From positions 1 through 7,653 of the forward strand of contig JAFACY010000049.1 in the NCBI GenBank assembly GCA_023425285.1: a DNA stretch of 7,653 bases, in the 5' to 3' direction. This document shows, in pieces, positions 1 to 6,790 of the stretch (position 1 is the first letter of the stretch; the number at the start of each line of letters is the position of its first letter). The position numbers and the translations under genes are program-made. The notes under the pieces are model-generated. The model saw only the letters and a program-made list of their open reading frames with translations. It did not search any database and was not told the origin of the DNA. The stretch comes from Bacillota bacterium (GTDB taxonomy: Bacteria > Bacillota > Clostridia > Tissierellales > Sedimentibacteraceae).

Positions 1-280
1 ACATGACCTCCGTTACATGATTGATTATTTCAACTCTTTCATCATTATCTATAAAATCAATTATTTTACTTATCATTTCTTCGCAAAGTGTCTTTTTATT
101 TGAAACCACAGCAACACCGATTACAGATCTGTTCCACAAATCATTATAATCTACTTCTGCCACAGACGCATTGAACCTTGCTTTAATTCTTTCTATTATG
201 CTTTTTATAACGTGTCTTTTTTCCTTAAGGGAATTTGCTTCGTATATAATAAGTTCAATTTCACATGTTCCTACAATCAT
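1..280 (-). CDS. DUF503 (YlxP-like) protein, 3' end cut by window edge
   Basis: A small protein of unknown function in the DUF503 family, whose Bacillus member is YlxP. The 93 visible residues start MIVGTCEIELIIYEANSLKE and carry the family hallmarks: an N-terminal beta strand, SLKEKRHVIKSII (about residues 17-29), a central SVAEVDYNDLWNR segment (about 39-51), then VIGVAVVS. Family members are usually about 90-100 residues, so very little is missing; the next codon begins with T at the window edge and could be the stop. The ATG at 280 lies only 3 bases after the queG stop. Its ribosome site GGAG (290-287) overlaps the last codons of queG, so the two are probably co-transcribed and translationally coupled. 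No catalytic motif is visible. The family assignment is by recognition of the sequence pattern; the function is unknown. Confidence 0.87.
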   Translation of the reverse strand, partial: MIVGTCEIELIIYEANSLKEKRHVIKSIIERIKARFNASVAEVDYNDLWNRSVIGVAVVSNKKTLCEEMISKIIDFIDNDERVEIINHVTEVM

Positions 281-283
281 AAC

Positions 284-1363
284 TTACTCCATCAATTTCA
301 TGTATTCTTTCTTTATTGTATCATCCTCATATTTAAGCCTGTTATTCAATATATCTTTTGCGTCCTTTTTATTTAATTTAAGTAAGGACCATGCCGCATA
401 TATTTTTATCATTTCAGAGGGATTGTCTAATTCATCCTTAATCATATCATACATGGACACCAGCCTTAAATTTCCTGCTGCAATAAGTCCGTTTCTTTTC
501 CAGACATTTTTACCGCGCCAGCTTCCGGCTGATGAACCGTATTTATTAACAAAATCTTTATTGCTTATATACATCAATTCCTTTAAATCTATTAAAAGCT
601 CCCTATAATCATTTTCGGTGATTTTTTCTGAATTTAATTTATTTTTCGGACACACAAGCTGACATACATCACAACCATATATCTGATTTCTCATGCTGTT
701 TCTATAATCGACGGGTATATAATTTTTTGTCTGCGTTAAATATGATACACATCTTTTTGAATTTAAACCACCTTTTTCAAAAATCGCATTATTGGGACAG
801 CTTTTTATGCATATGTCACATTCTCCGCAAATATCTGTGTTTTTTATTTCAGGATTTTCTATGTCCAGATCAGTCAGCATATAACCCAGATTAATAAATG
901 AACCGTATGTATCATTAATTAACAAGGTATTCTTTCCATAGCTTCCTATCCCGGCATTTTTACAGATTTCTCTGTCAATCAGAGGTGACGTATCAACACA
1001 TATTGCATATTCAAACTGCTCATACTTTTTTATTTCTTCGGCTAAATCATGTAAAATACCGCTTAATTTTTTATGGTAATCCAATCCGTGGGAAGACACA
1101 CTCAATAATCCCATATCCTTTGTTACAGGCTTTTTATAGCCCTCTGCATATGGGATTCCTATTGCAATTATACTTTTACACTTTGTGAATACATTTCGTA
1201 CATCCAGTCTTTTGTCAATTTCATTTTCTTCAAATTCATTATGACGCTCTTTTGCTTTTCTTTGTATCAGCATATCCTTCAGATACCTGTAGTCCAATAC
1301 GGATGTAAAGCCAATTATATTTATTCCCATGGAAGTTGCTGTTTTAATTATTTTCTGCTTCAT
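284..1363 (-). CDS. queG: Epoxyqueuosine reductase QueG
   Basis: Cytoplasmic tRNA-modification enzyme that reduces epoxyqueuosine at tRNA position 34 to queuosine, the last step of the pathway, using cobalamin and two [4Fe-4S] clusters. In the 359-residue product, an N-terminal DUF1730-type domain (about 1-170) contains VDTSPLIDRE (123-132), whose D124 corresponds to the proposed catalytic Asp of the family, followed by GIGSYGKNTLLIN. A ferredoxin-like double-cluster region follows, with C179, C182, C185, C189 and C205, C231, C234, C238 as ligands. The tail (about 270-359) has the conserved SWRGKNVWKRNGLIAAGN segment and a short HEAT-like helical repeat. The length is slightly below that of characterised QueG proteins (about 380), mostly from a shorter C-terminus. 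The ATG at 1363 has a modest GAGAG ribosome site and follows a good extended -10 promoter. All eight cluster cysteines are present, so the enzyme looks intact. Confidence 0.95.
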   Translation of the reverse strand: MKQKIIKTATSMGINIIGFTSVLDYRYLKDMLIQRKAKERHNEFEENEIDKRLDVRNVFTKCKSIIAIGIPYAEGYKKPVTKDMGLLSVSSHGLDYHKKLSGILHDLAEEIKKYEQFEYAICVDTSPLIDREICKNAGIGSYGKNTLLINDTYGSFINLGYMLTDLDIENPEIKNTDICGECDICIKSCPNNAIFEKGGLNSKRCVSYLTQTKNYIPVDYRNSMRNQIYGCDVCQLVCPKNKLNSEKITENDYRELLIDLKELMYISNKDFVNKYGSSAGSWRGKNVWKRNGLIAAGNLRLVSMYDMIKDELDNPSEMIKIYAAWSLLKLNKKDAKDILNNRLKYEDDTIKKEYMKLME

Positions 1364-1396
1364 ATCTTTTACTCTCTAATACGACATAATATATGT

Positions 1397-1405
1397 ATTA
1401 TACCA
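1397..1405 (-). promoter_or_regulatory. Extended -10 promoter of queG
   Basis: On the minus strand the sequence TGGTATAAT is a perfect TGnTATAAT extended -10 element. The -35 region at the usual distance falls in the T-rich tail of the upstream operon's terminator and has no good TTGACA match, which fits an extended -10 promoter. Transcription would begin near 1390, giving a leader of about 27 bases before the queG ATG at 1363. That is too short for a riboswitch such as preQ1, so none is called. Confidence 0.7.
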
Positions 1406-1411
1406 CATTTT

Positions 1412-1455
1412 AAGAAAAATAAAAGGTCATTCTACGGCTTAGCCGTGAATGACCT
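1412..1455 (-). terminator. Rho-independent terminator of the ptb-buk-oxidoreductase operon
   Basis: On the minus strand an uninterrupted 9-bp outer stem (AGGTCATTC at 1455-1447 pairing with 1432-1424) continues, after a one-base bulge at 1433, into a G+C-rich ACGGC/GCCGT inner stem with a tight loop around 1440. The hairpin is followed at once by TTTTATTTTTCTT (1424-1412). It starts 15 bases past the stop of the gamma-subunit gene and marks the end of the operon. Confidence 0.93.
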
Positions 1456-1469
1456 AAGAGGGATAGTAA

Positions 1470-2018
1470 CTACACAGTTGCTTTTACTGCTTCAGCACCT
1501 TTCAATAATGCTTCCTTGTTCAGTGGTACAAGGTGAGATTTTTCTTCACCGAATACTTTTACAAATGCCTTAAGCACTGATTCTGTTTCTATTGTTTTTG
1601 ATAATTCAAGATATGCACCGAGCATAACCATGTTGGCAACCTTGGCATTTCCTAATTCCATTGCCAGTTCATTTGCGTTTACATAATATGCCTCTATGTC
1701 TGTTCTTGTTGGTTTTATATCTATCAATGATTTATTTATGATTAATTTTCCGCCGGGAACCAATTCACTCTCAAACTTTGTCATTGAAGGAAGGTTCATA
1801 ACTATAGCTGAAGTACCATCTTTTGATATCAGCGGTGAACCGACTTCTTCGTCGGATATAACTACTGCACAGTTAGCAGTACCGCCTCTCATTTCAGGAC
1901 CGTATGAAGGCATCCATGTTACGTTTCTGCTTTCAAGCATTCCTGCATAAGCCAATAATTTACCGATAGCCATTATACCCTGACCACCGAATCCTGCCAT
2001 TATTACTTTTTGTTCCAT
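1470..2018 (-). CDS. 2-oxoacid:ferredoxin oxidoreductase, gamma subunit
   Basis: Gamma subunit (182 residues) of a four-subunit 2-oxoacid:ferredoxin oxidoreductase, which oxidatively decarboxylates a 2-oxoacid to acyl-CoA and passes electrons to ferredoxin in the cytoplasm. It forms one POR gamma-type domain that helps bind CoA. The N-terminus shows the glycine-rich GFGGQGI motif (9-15), and PSYGPEMRGGTANC (37-50) is the signature of the Kor/Vor gamma branch. The start is set at ATG 2018: the AGGAGGG ribosome site (2033-2027) lies 8 bases before it inside the end of the beta gene. A longer reading from a TTG at 2036 would place that site inside the coding region. It starts one base after the beta stop and is the last gene before the terminator. 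The substrate is inferred from context, most likely branched-chain 2-oxoacids; 2-oxoglutarate or another 2-oxoacid cannot be excluded. Confidence 0.92.
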   Translation of the reverse strand: MEQKVIMAGFGGQGIMAIGKLLAYAGMLESRNVTWMPSYGPEMRGGTANCAVVISDEEVGSPLISKDGTSAIVMNLPSMTKFESELVPGGKLIINKSLIDIKPTRTDIEAYYVNANELAMELGNAKVANMVMLGAYLELSKTIETESVLKAFVKVFGEEKSHLVPLNKEALLKGAEAVKATV

Positions 2019-2019
2019 A

Positions 2020-2766
2020 CTATTTACCCTCCTCAAAATTTCTGAAGTTTCCTAATGGAAAATACGGAATCATATTATCTTTTAACCAATCCAATGCCTT
2101 AACAGGAGTTAATCCCCAGTTTGTAGGACATGTTGACAACACTTCAACTATAGCAAAGCCTTCGCCTTTAATCTGGCATTCAAATGCTCTTTTTATAGCT
2201 TTTTTTGCCTTTCTTATGTTTGCGGGAGTATCCACGGATACTCTTTCCACAAATTTAGCTCCGTCTATTGTTGCCAGCATTTCGGATATTCTTATTGGTT
2301 TACCGCTCAGAGCTTCGTCTCTTCCCAATGGTGATGTAGTAGTTTTTTGACCCACCAATGTAGTAGGAGCCATTTGTCCGCCTGTCATACCGTATATTGC
2401 ATTGTTAACAAATATTGTAGTAATTTTTTCGCCTCTGTGAGCTACGTGTACTATTTCACCGGCACCGATTGATGCCAGGTCTCCGTCTCCCTGATAGGAG
2501 AATACAACCTTGTCAGGATGAACTCTTTTGATACCTGTTGCTACAGCCGGTGCTCTTCCGTGAGCAGCTTCCTGCATGTCGCAGTTGAAATATTTATAAG
2601 CCAATACCGAACATCCAACCGGAGCAACTCCGATTGCATCATCCAGTACTCCAAGTTCAACCAAAGATTCTGCAACTAATTTATGAATAACTCCATGAGT
2701 ACATCCGGGGCAGTAGTGAAAAGGAACATCTGTCAGGCCCTTTGATTTTTCATATACCATTGTCAT
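2020..2766 (-). CDS. 2-oxoacid:ferredoxin oxidoreductase, beta (TPP-binding) subunit
   Basis: Beta subunit (248 residues), carrying the thiamine pyrophosphate site where the 2-oxoacid is decarboxylated, plus the cluster nearest to it. The TPP motif is clear: GDGD (93-96) followed about 25 residues later by NN (121-122), with IYGMTGGQMAPTT just after. CPGCTHG (19-25) supplies two cysteines (C19, C22). With C52 and C213 these match the spacing of the four ligands of the single [4Fe-4S] cluster in archaeal 2-oxoacid oxidoreductase beta subunits. ATG 2766 overlaps the alpha-subunit stop by one base (TAATG), 9 bases after an AGGAGG ribosome site; a second ATG at 2760 is too far from that site. The size is normal for Kor/Vor beta subunits of this type. 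The catalytic role is well supported; the choice of 2-oxoacid is inferred. Confidence 0.94.
   Translation of the reverse strand: MTMVYEKSKGLTDVPFHYCPGCTHGVIHKLVAESLVELGVLDDAIGVAPVGCSVLAYKYFNCDMQEAAHGRAPAVATGIKRVHPDKVVFSYQGDGDLASIGAGEIVHVAHRGEKITTIFVNNAIYGMTGGQMAPTTLVGQKTTTSPLGRDEALSGKPIRISEMLATIDGAKFVERVSVDTPANIRKAKKAIKRAFECQIKGEGFAIVEVLSTCPTNWGLTPVKALDWLKDNMIPYFPLGNFRNFEEGK
2027..2034 (-). promoter_or_regulatory. Ribosome binding site deciding the gamma-subunit start
   Basis: GAGGAGGG on the minus strand lies 8 bases before ATG 2018 and encodes the last Glu-Glu-Gly residues of the beta subunit. Its position rules out the in-frame TTG at 2036 as the start, since the site would lie inside that longer frame. 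Confidence 0.85.
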
Positions 2767-3827
2767 TATTTTATACCTCCTGCTATTTTTTCAATATCCA
2801 CCAATACAGAAGCCGGTGTAGGAACCATACCACCTTGTGTTCCGTTGAAATATACAGGCAATCTTCCTTCAATTGCAATTTTAACGTCATCTATCATTTG
2901 TCCCGCACTCATTTCAACAGTAAGTATACCCTTTGCTTTGTTTCCTATAGTCTTGAAAACATCGTTCGGGAATGGCCATAATGTTATAGGTCTAATTATA
3001 CCAACTTTTATACCCTTTGCTTCTGCCTGCTTCATAGCTGTTTTAACTATTCTTGATGTAGTACCGTACGCAACTAAGACTACTTCGGCATCTTCCAAAC
3101 CATAAGCTTCGTACATTACTTCATTTTCTTCTATTGCCTTGTATTTCTTTTCTAATCTTATATTGTGTGCCTGCAATTCTTCAGCCTGCAGGAACAATGA
3201 GTTAACAATATTAGGCTGTCTTTTTCCGCCTGTACCTGTAGTTGCCCAGTCTTTTTCCGGCAAATCAATCGGTGCAGGATCTTTAAACTCAACAGCTTCC
3301 ATCATTTGACCGATCATACCGTCCGCCACTATCAAAACAGGATTTCTGTAATAATCAGCTTTATCAAATCCAAGTATGGTTAAGTCAACTATTTCCTGTA
3401 TGCTTGCAGGTGCATAGCAAAGTGTTCTGTAGTCGCCGTTACCGCCGCCTCTTGTTGACTGGAAATAATCTGCCTGTCCCGGCTGTATACTTCCAAGCCC
3501 CGGGCCGCCTCTCATCATGTTAACTATAACGCACGGGATTTCTGCTCCGGCGATATACGTAATACCTTCCTGCTTCAAAGAAAGTCCCGGGCTTGATGAT
3601 GCAGTCATTACCCTTGCTCCTGCTCCGCCTGCTCCGTAAACCATATTTATTGCTGCTACTTCACTTTCTGCCTGTAAAAATATTCCGCCTGCTTCCGGCA
3701 GTGCTTTTGACATATATTCCGGAATTTCACTTGATGGAGTTATAGGATAACCGAAAAAATATTTACAACCGGCTTTTATAGCCGCAGCTCCAACAGCTTC
3801 ATTACCTTTCATTAATACCTTAGACAT
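2766..3827 (-). CDS. vorB: 2-oxoacid (2-oxoisovalerate-type):ferredoxin oxidoreductase, alpha subunit
   Basis: Alpha subunit (353 residues) of the complex. Database naming for this close family is 3-methyl-2-oxobutanoate dehydrogenase subunit VorB, hence the symbol; it is the alpha chain by domain content. The N-terminal pyrimidine-binding domain (about 1-200) has GYPITPSSE (26-34), AESEVAAINMVYGAG (53-67), TASSSPGLSLKQEG (75-88) and the RGGPGLGSIQPGQAD stretch (106-120), all diagnostic of Vor/Kor alpha subunits. The C-terminal transketolase-like domain (about 245-350) has VAYGTTSRIV (252-261) and IRPITLWPFP (278-287). The start at 3827 has a GGAGGG ribosome site. The gene lies 16 bases after the delta subunit and overlaps beta by one base. 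The pairing with ptb and buk favours branched-chain 2-oxoacids from Val, Leu and Ile; only enzyme assays could exclude 2-oxoglutarate. Confidence 0.9.
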   Translation of the reverse strand: MSKVLMKGNEAVGAAAIKAGCKYFFGYPITPSSEIPEYMSKALPEAGGIFLQAESEVAAINMVYGAGGAGARVMTASSSPGLSLKQEGITYIAGAEIPCVIVNMMRGGPGLGSIQPGQADYFQSTRGGGNGDYRTLCYAPASIQEIVDLTILGFDKADYYRNPVLIVADGMIGQMMEAVEFKDPAPIDLPEKDWATTGTGGKRQPNIVNSLFLQAEELQAHNIRLEKKYKAIEENEVMYEAYGLEDAEVVLVAYGTTSRIVKTAMKQAEAKGIKVGIIRPITLWPFPNDVFKTIGNKAKGILTVEMSAGQMIDDVKIAIEGRLPVYFNGTQGGMVPTPASVLVDIEKIAGGIK

Positions 3828-3843
3828 AATTTTCCCTCCAATA

Positions 3844-4059
3844 TTATAATCTTTCTACCGTAATTACAGAATCCGGACACATAATTGCACAGTTTCCGCA
3901 TGCAATGCATTTTTCCTGATCAATTACATGAGCAGGACTGTATCCCTTGTCATTAATTTTTTCTTTATTAAGTTCGATTATTTTTGTGGGACATACCGTC
4001 ACACAAAGCTCACAACCCTTGCATGCATCGTCAATAAACGTAACCTTACCTTTAGCCAT
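3844..4059 (-). CDS. 2-oxoacid:ferredoxin oxidoreductase, delta subunit (2x[4Fe-4S] ferredoxin)
   Basis: A 71-residue bacterial-type ferredoxin domain protein that carries electrons from the TPP subunit out to soluble ferredoxin. Two full cluster motifs are present: C13, C16, C19, C23-P and C51, C54, C57, C61-P. The spacer between them, which contains NDKGYSPAHVID, is typical of the stand-alone delta subunits of Kor/Vor complexes. A GGAGGT ribosome site (4071-4066) lies 6 bases before the ATG at 4059. It is first of the four oxidoreductase genes (delta-alpha-beta-gamma), 16 bases after the NTPase gene and 16 before alpha, so assembly as part of the complex is a safe inference. As a protein alone it could be any small 2[4Fe-4S] ferredoxin; the gene order decides. 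Confidence 0.93.
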   Translation of the reverse strand: MAKGKVTFIDDACKGCELCVTVCPTKIIELNKEKINDKGYSPAHVIDQEKCIACGNCAIMCPDSVITVERL

Positions 4060-4075
4060 TATAATACCTCCATTC

Positions 4076-4750
4076 TTAACTCATCCATTCTTCCCTCATA
4101 TATAGATTTATGGGGAACAATTTTTCTAATATTTCTTTGTTTGTTATTTGTAAAGCAGTATCCTTGATACAAGCTTCATACCTTATGGGAATATCGGTTT
4201 CCCACGAAACCTTCTTGGTCAGCTCATGACCGAATTCAACATCCTCGACAGTTGTGTCCTTCAACAAATGTGTATTGTTTATCAAGCCGGAAATTTTCAG
4301 CTTGGACGTTGCTTCAATTAACTTCAGATATTTAAGAACACCTTCAACCGTACTGGTTTCGGGTCTTCTTCCGTTAATAACGAAAAACATATCGTATTCA
4401 ACGTTTTTTATTTGTTCCGAGTATCTTGCAAGTACTCTCGCTCCTACAGGATCTCCTCCCACATCAAGAACCGACCGGCTTTCCTGGTTTAATATAACAC
4501 CCATCAGCTCGGCGGGAAGTGCAGGCAAGTCAATAGCTATGTTTTTTATGCTGGAATCAAATACCTTAATACCTATTTTTTCAAAAAACTCTCTTTTTTC
4601 TCTTGACCTGAAATAAGGATTTACTATATCCAAATCGGCAATGCTTACAAAATCATGCTTTTCCTTCAATTTAACCGCATAATTAACCGAAAATTCCGAT
4701 TTGCCGCTTCCATAGTGTCCTATAATTATGACCAGTCTTTTATCAAGCAT
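4076..4750 (-). CDS. Uncharacterised SIMIBI-type P-loop NTPase of the operon
   Basis: A 224-residue nucleotide-binding protein related to the CobQ/MinD/ParA group; its specific function is not known to me. Visible motifs are a canonical Walker A, GHYGSGKS (11-18), directly after a hydrophobic strand; a switch-I-like ADLDIVNPYFRSR (38-50) with D39 and D41; a Walker B/switch II segment VLDVGGDPVGARV (94-106) in which D96-x-x-G99 is the key pair; and a strand ending GLINNTHL (155-162) at the place of the base-binding Asn motif. It lacks the signature second lysine of MinD/CooC deviant Walker A motifs (H12 is at that place). No membrane segment or extra domain is visible. An AGGAGG site lies 6 bases before ATG 4750; the gene sits 26 bases after buk and 16 before the ferredoxin subunit. 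A maturation, assembly or regulatory role for the enzyme complex is only a guess from position. Confidence 0.85.
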   Translation of the reverse strand: MLDKRLVIIIGHYGSGKSEFSVNYAVKLKEKHDFVSIADLDIVNPYFRSREKREFFEKIGIKVFDSSIKNIAIDLPALPAELMGVILNQESRSVLDVGGDPVGARVLARYSEQIKNVEYDMFFVINGRRPETSTVEGVLKYLKLIEATSKLKISGLINNTHLLKDTTVEDVEFGHELTKKVSWETDIPIRYEACIKDTALQITNKEILEKLFPINLYMREEWMS

Positions 4751-4776
4751 ATTAATCCTCCTTCCGAAGCTATATG

Positions 4777-5844
4777 CTATTTATATTGCTTTGCTTCTTC
4801 TTCCTTATTCAGAACTCTCAAGCCACCCTCAGCTAACGCCAAAAGCTCGTCTTCTCCGGGGAATGCAACAACCTCAGCAATAAATTTAACTTTTTTCTCT
4901 ATCATGTCTACAAATTTTTTATCATAAGCAATGCCGCCTGTGATCAATATTGCATCAACTTCTCCGTCAAGAACTACGGCATATTCTCCTATTGCCTTTG
5001 CAACCTGGTATGCCATTGCTTTATATATCAGTTCCGCATTTGCATCTCCAGCTGCAGCTCTGTCACTTACTTCCTTTGCATTGTTGGTTCCTAAAAGTGC
5101 ACTTAATCCGCCTTTACCAACAATCATTTTATTAATTTCCTGCTCTGTATATTTACCGCTGAAGCATGTCTTTACCAATTGTTCTGCGGGCAGTGTACCG
5201 GACCTCTCAGGAGAAAACGGACCTTCTCCGTTAAGAGCGTTGTTTACATCAATCGCTCTTCCTTTTTTATGAGCTCCTACGGAAATTCCGCCGCCCAGGT
5301 GAGCTATTACCAAATTCATTTCTTCGTATTTTTTATTGAATTTTTCTGCTGCTGCTCTTCGTGCAACCGCCTTTTGATTCAAAGCGTGCCATATGCTGAT
5401 TCTTTCAAAATTCGGATGTCCGCTTACTCTTGCAACATCTTCCATTTCATCAACGACAACAGGGTCAACTATAAATGCAGGGATATTTACTTCATCTGCA
5501 ATTGAACGTGCAATCAATCCGCCTAAATTGGAAGCATGCTCTCCTCTTTTGCATAATTTTAAATCTTCAATCAGTGCATCATTAACTAAGTAGGTACCGC
5601 CTTCGATAGATTTCAGCAATCCGCCTCTTCCAACAACTGCATCCAATGATTCAGCCGCAATATTATTTTCCTTTAATGCATCTAAAATTAAGTTTTTTCT
5701 GAATTCAAACTGATCCGCAACCCTGGCGTAGACTCCCAACTCTTCGTTGGAGTGTCTTAATGTTTTTTCAAATATTGATGTTTCATTTTCAAAAACCGCT
5801 ATTTTCGTGGATGTGGAACCTGGGTTAATAATTAATTGTCTCAT
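4777..5844 (-). CDS. buk: Butyrate kinase (branched-chain fatty acid kinase)
   Basis: Cytoplasmic acid kinase that transfers phosphate from an acyl phosphate to ADP, making ATP and butyrate or a branched acid such as isobutyrate or isovalerate. The 355-residue length matches the Buk family. It is an ASKHA-fold enzyme: NPGSTSTK (7-14) is the N-terminal phosphate loop, followed by VVGRGGLL (70-77), HASNLGG (103-109), DPVVVDEM (127-134) and HALNQKAVAR (153-162). AHLGGGISVGAHKKGRAIDVN (181-201) is the second nucleotide loop, with ITGGIAY (301-307) near the C-terminus. The start is ATG 5844, one base after the ptb stop, with AAAGGAG (5857-5851) inside the last ptb codons. A longer reading from a TTG at 5886 would overlap ptb heavily and adds nothing family-like. 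Acetate kinase is excluded by the Buk-type motifs; the preferred chain length is not readable. Confidence 0.96.
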   Translation of the reverse strand: MRQLIINPGSTSTKIAVFENETSIFEKTLRHSNEELGVYARVADQFEFRKNLILDALKENNIAAESLDAVVGRGGLLKSIEGGTYLVNDALIEDLKLCKRGEHASNLGGLIARSIADEVNIPAFIVDPVVVDEMEDVARVSGHPNFERISIWHALNQKAVARRAAAEKFNKKYEEMNLVIAHLGGGISVGAHKKGRAIDVNNALNGEGPFSPERSGTLPAEQLVKTCFSGKYTEQEINKMIVGKGGLSALLGTNNAKEVSDRAAAGDANAELIYKAMAYQVAKAIGEYAVVLDGEVDAILITGGIAYDKKFVDMIEKKVKFIAEVVAFPGEDELLALAEGGLRVLNKEEEAKQYK

Positions 5845-5845
5845 G

Positions 5846-6766
5846 TTATTCTCCTTTAAACGACGAACATAATACAGACAATGCAATTGAATTTAATTTT
5901 GCTTTGTCAGAATCTGCTCTTGATGTTAAAACAATCGGTGCCTTGGCACCAAGGATAATTCCCGCATTTTCCGCATTTGCAAGATACGTCAGTGCTTTAT
6001 ACAATATATTTCCTGCTTCTATATCAGGCATCAATAAAATATCTGCATCTCCCGCAGCCTCACCCTTTATACCCTTAATTTCGGCAGCTTCCTTTGAAAT
6101 TGCATTATCCAATGCATAAGGACCTTCAATTATACATCCTGTTATTTTGCCGTCATTTTGCATCTGAACAAGCTCCTGTGCATCTAATGTTGCCGGCATT
6201 TTAGGATTAACTTTTTCCTTTGCACAAATCACCGCAACCTTAGGTATCTGTGCTCCTAACGCACGGCTTAATGTTAAGGTGTTTTCGATAATCTGTCTTT
6301 TTTCTTCAGCGTCAGGTGCAATGCTCATGGCAGCATCTGTCACTATGAAAAATTTATGATAAGTATCAACTGAAAATACAGCCGCATGGCTGAGTACATT
6401 TCCTGTTCTTAAACCTATTTCTTTATCAAGGACAGCTTTTAATATTATTGAAGTGTCAATCAAGCCCTTCATAACTATATCCGCCTTGCCGCTCGAAACT
6501 AACTCCACCGCTTTTCTGCAGGCTTCATTTCCGTCCTTTTCATCAATTATGTCGATGTTATTTAGCTCCAGCTCTACTTCACCGGCTATTTCGGCTATTT
6601 TATCCGCATCGCCGACTAAAATAGGTTTACAAATATTTTCCTTTACCGCTTCCTTTATTGCCTTTAATACATCTTCGTCCTGCGCATTTGCCACTGCAAT
6701 CTTTATAGGACCCATTGCATTGGCATAATCCTGAGCGTACTTTATAATTTCATCAAATTTTATCAT
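5846..6766 (-). CDS. ptb: Phosphate butyryltransferase (phosphate acyltransferase)
   Basis: Converts butyryl-CoA or branched acyl-CoA plus phosphate to acyl phosphate and CoA, supplying substrate to Buk. The 306-residue length and motifs fit the phosphate acetyl/butyryltransferase family: IKIAVANAQD near the N-terminus, DIVMKGLIDTSIILKAVL (96-113), GPYALDNA (215-222), then ADILLMPDIEAGNILYKAL (241-259) and GAKAPIVLTSRADS (273-286). The short length and the partner buk favour Ptb over Pta. It is first in the operon. A GAGGTGA ribosome site (6777-6771) precedes ATG 6766, and a -24/-12 promoter ends about 25 bases upstream, giving a predicted leader of only about 14 bases. Regulation by the adjoining sigma-54 activator is inferred from that promoter and the repeat cluster beyond it. 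Confidence 0.95.
   Translation of the reverse strand: MIKFDEIIKYAQDYANAMGPIKIAVANAQDEDVLKAIKEAVKENICKPILVGDADKIAEIAGEVELELNNIDIIDEKDGNEACRKAVELVSSGKADIVMKGLIDTSIILKAVLDKEIGLRTGNVLSHAAVFSVDTYHKFFIVTDAAMSIAPDAEEKRQIIENTLTLSRALGAQIPKVAVICAKEKVNPKMPATLDAQELVQMQNDGKITGCIIEGPYALDNAISKEAAEIKGIKGEAAGDADILLMPDIEAGNILYKALTYLANAENAGIILGAKAPIVLTSRADSDKAKLNSIALSVLCSSFKGE
5851..5857 (-). promoter_or_regulatory. Ribosome binding site deciding the buk start
   Basis: AAAGGAG on the minus strand lies 6 bases before ATG 5844 and encodes the end of Ptb (Phe-Lys-Gly-Glu). It supports the 355-residue form of Buk and suggests translational coupling of the two enzymes, which act in sequence. Confidence 0.85.
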
Positions 6767-6790
6767 AATTTCACCTCACCTCTTATAATA

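Noticed and set aside
171..608. Plus-strand open frame of 145 codons opposite the queG end and the DUF503 gene
   Set aside because: It lies antisense across two well-supported genes, has a composition typical of a reverse-strand shadow, and has no ribosome site or family resemblance. The same holds for the other plus-strand frames in the window.
1364..1396. A preQ1-type riboswitch ahead of queG
   Set aside because: The predicted leader is only about 27 bases, and no pseudoknot-like arrangement was seen.
2019..2036. Longer gamma-subunit start at TTG 2036
   Set aside because: The AGGAGGG ribosome site falls inside that extension, and the family N-terminus begins at the Met encoded at 2018.
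4076..4750. MinD or CooC assignment for the P-loop protein
   Set aside because: The Walker A is GHYGSGKS without the signature lysine of the deviant MinD/CooC motif, and there is no amphipathic membrane-targeting tail or CooC cysteine pair, so only a general SIMIBI NTPase call is supported.
5731..5757. Inverted repeat CTCC/GGAG with CCAAC/GTTGG inside buk
   Set aside because: It lies well inside coding sequence for conserved Buk residues, has no T-run, and is short enough to arise by chance.
5845..5886. Longer butyrate kinase start at TTG 5886
   Set aside because: It would overlap ptb by about 40 bases and adds 14 residues not seen in Buk proteins; ATG 5844 has its own AAAGGAG site.
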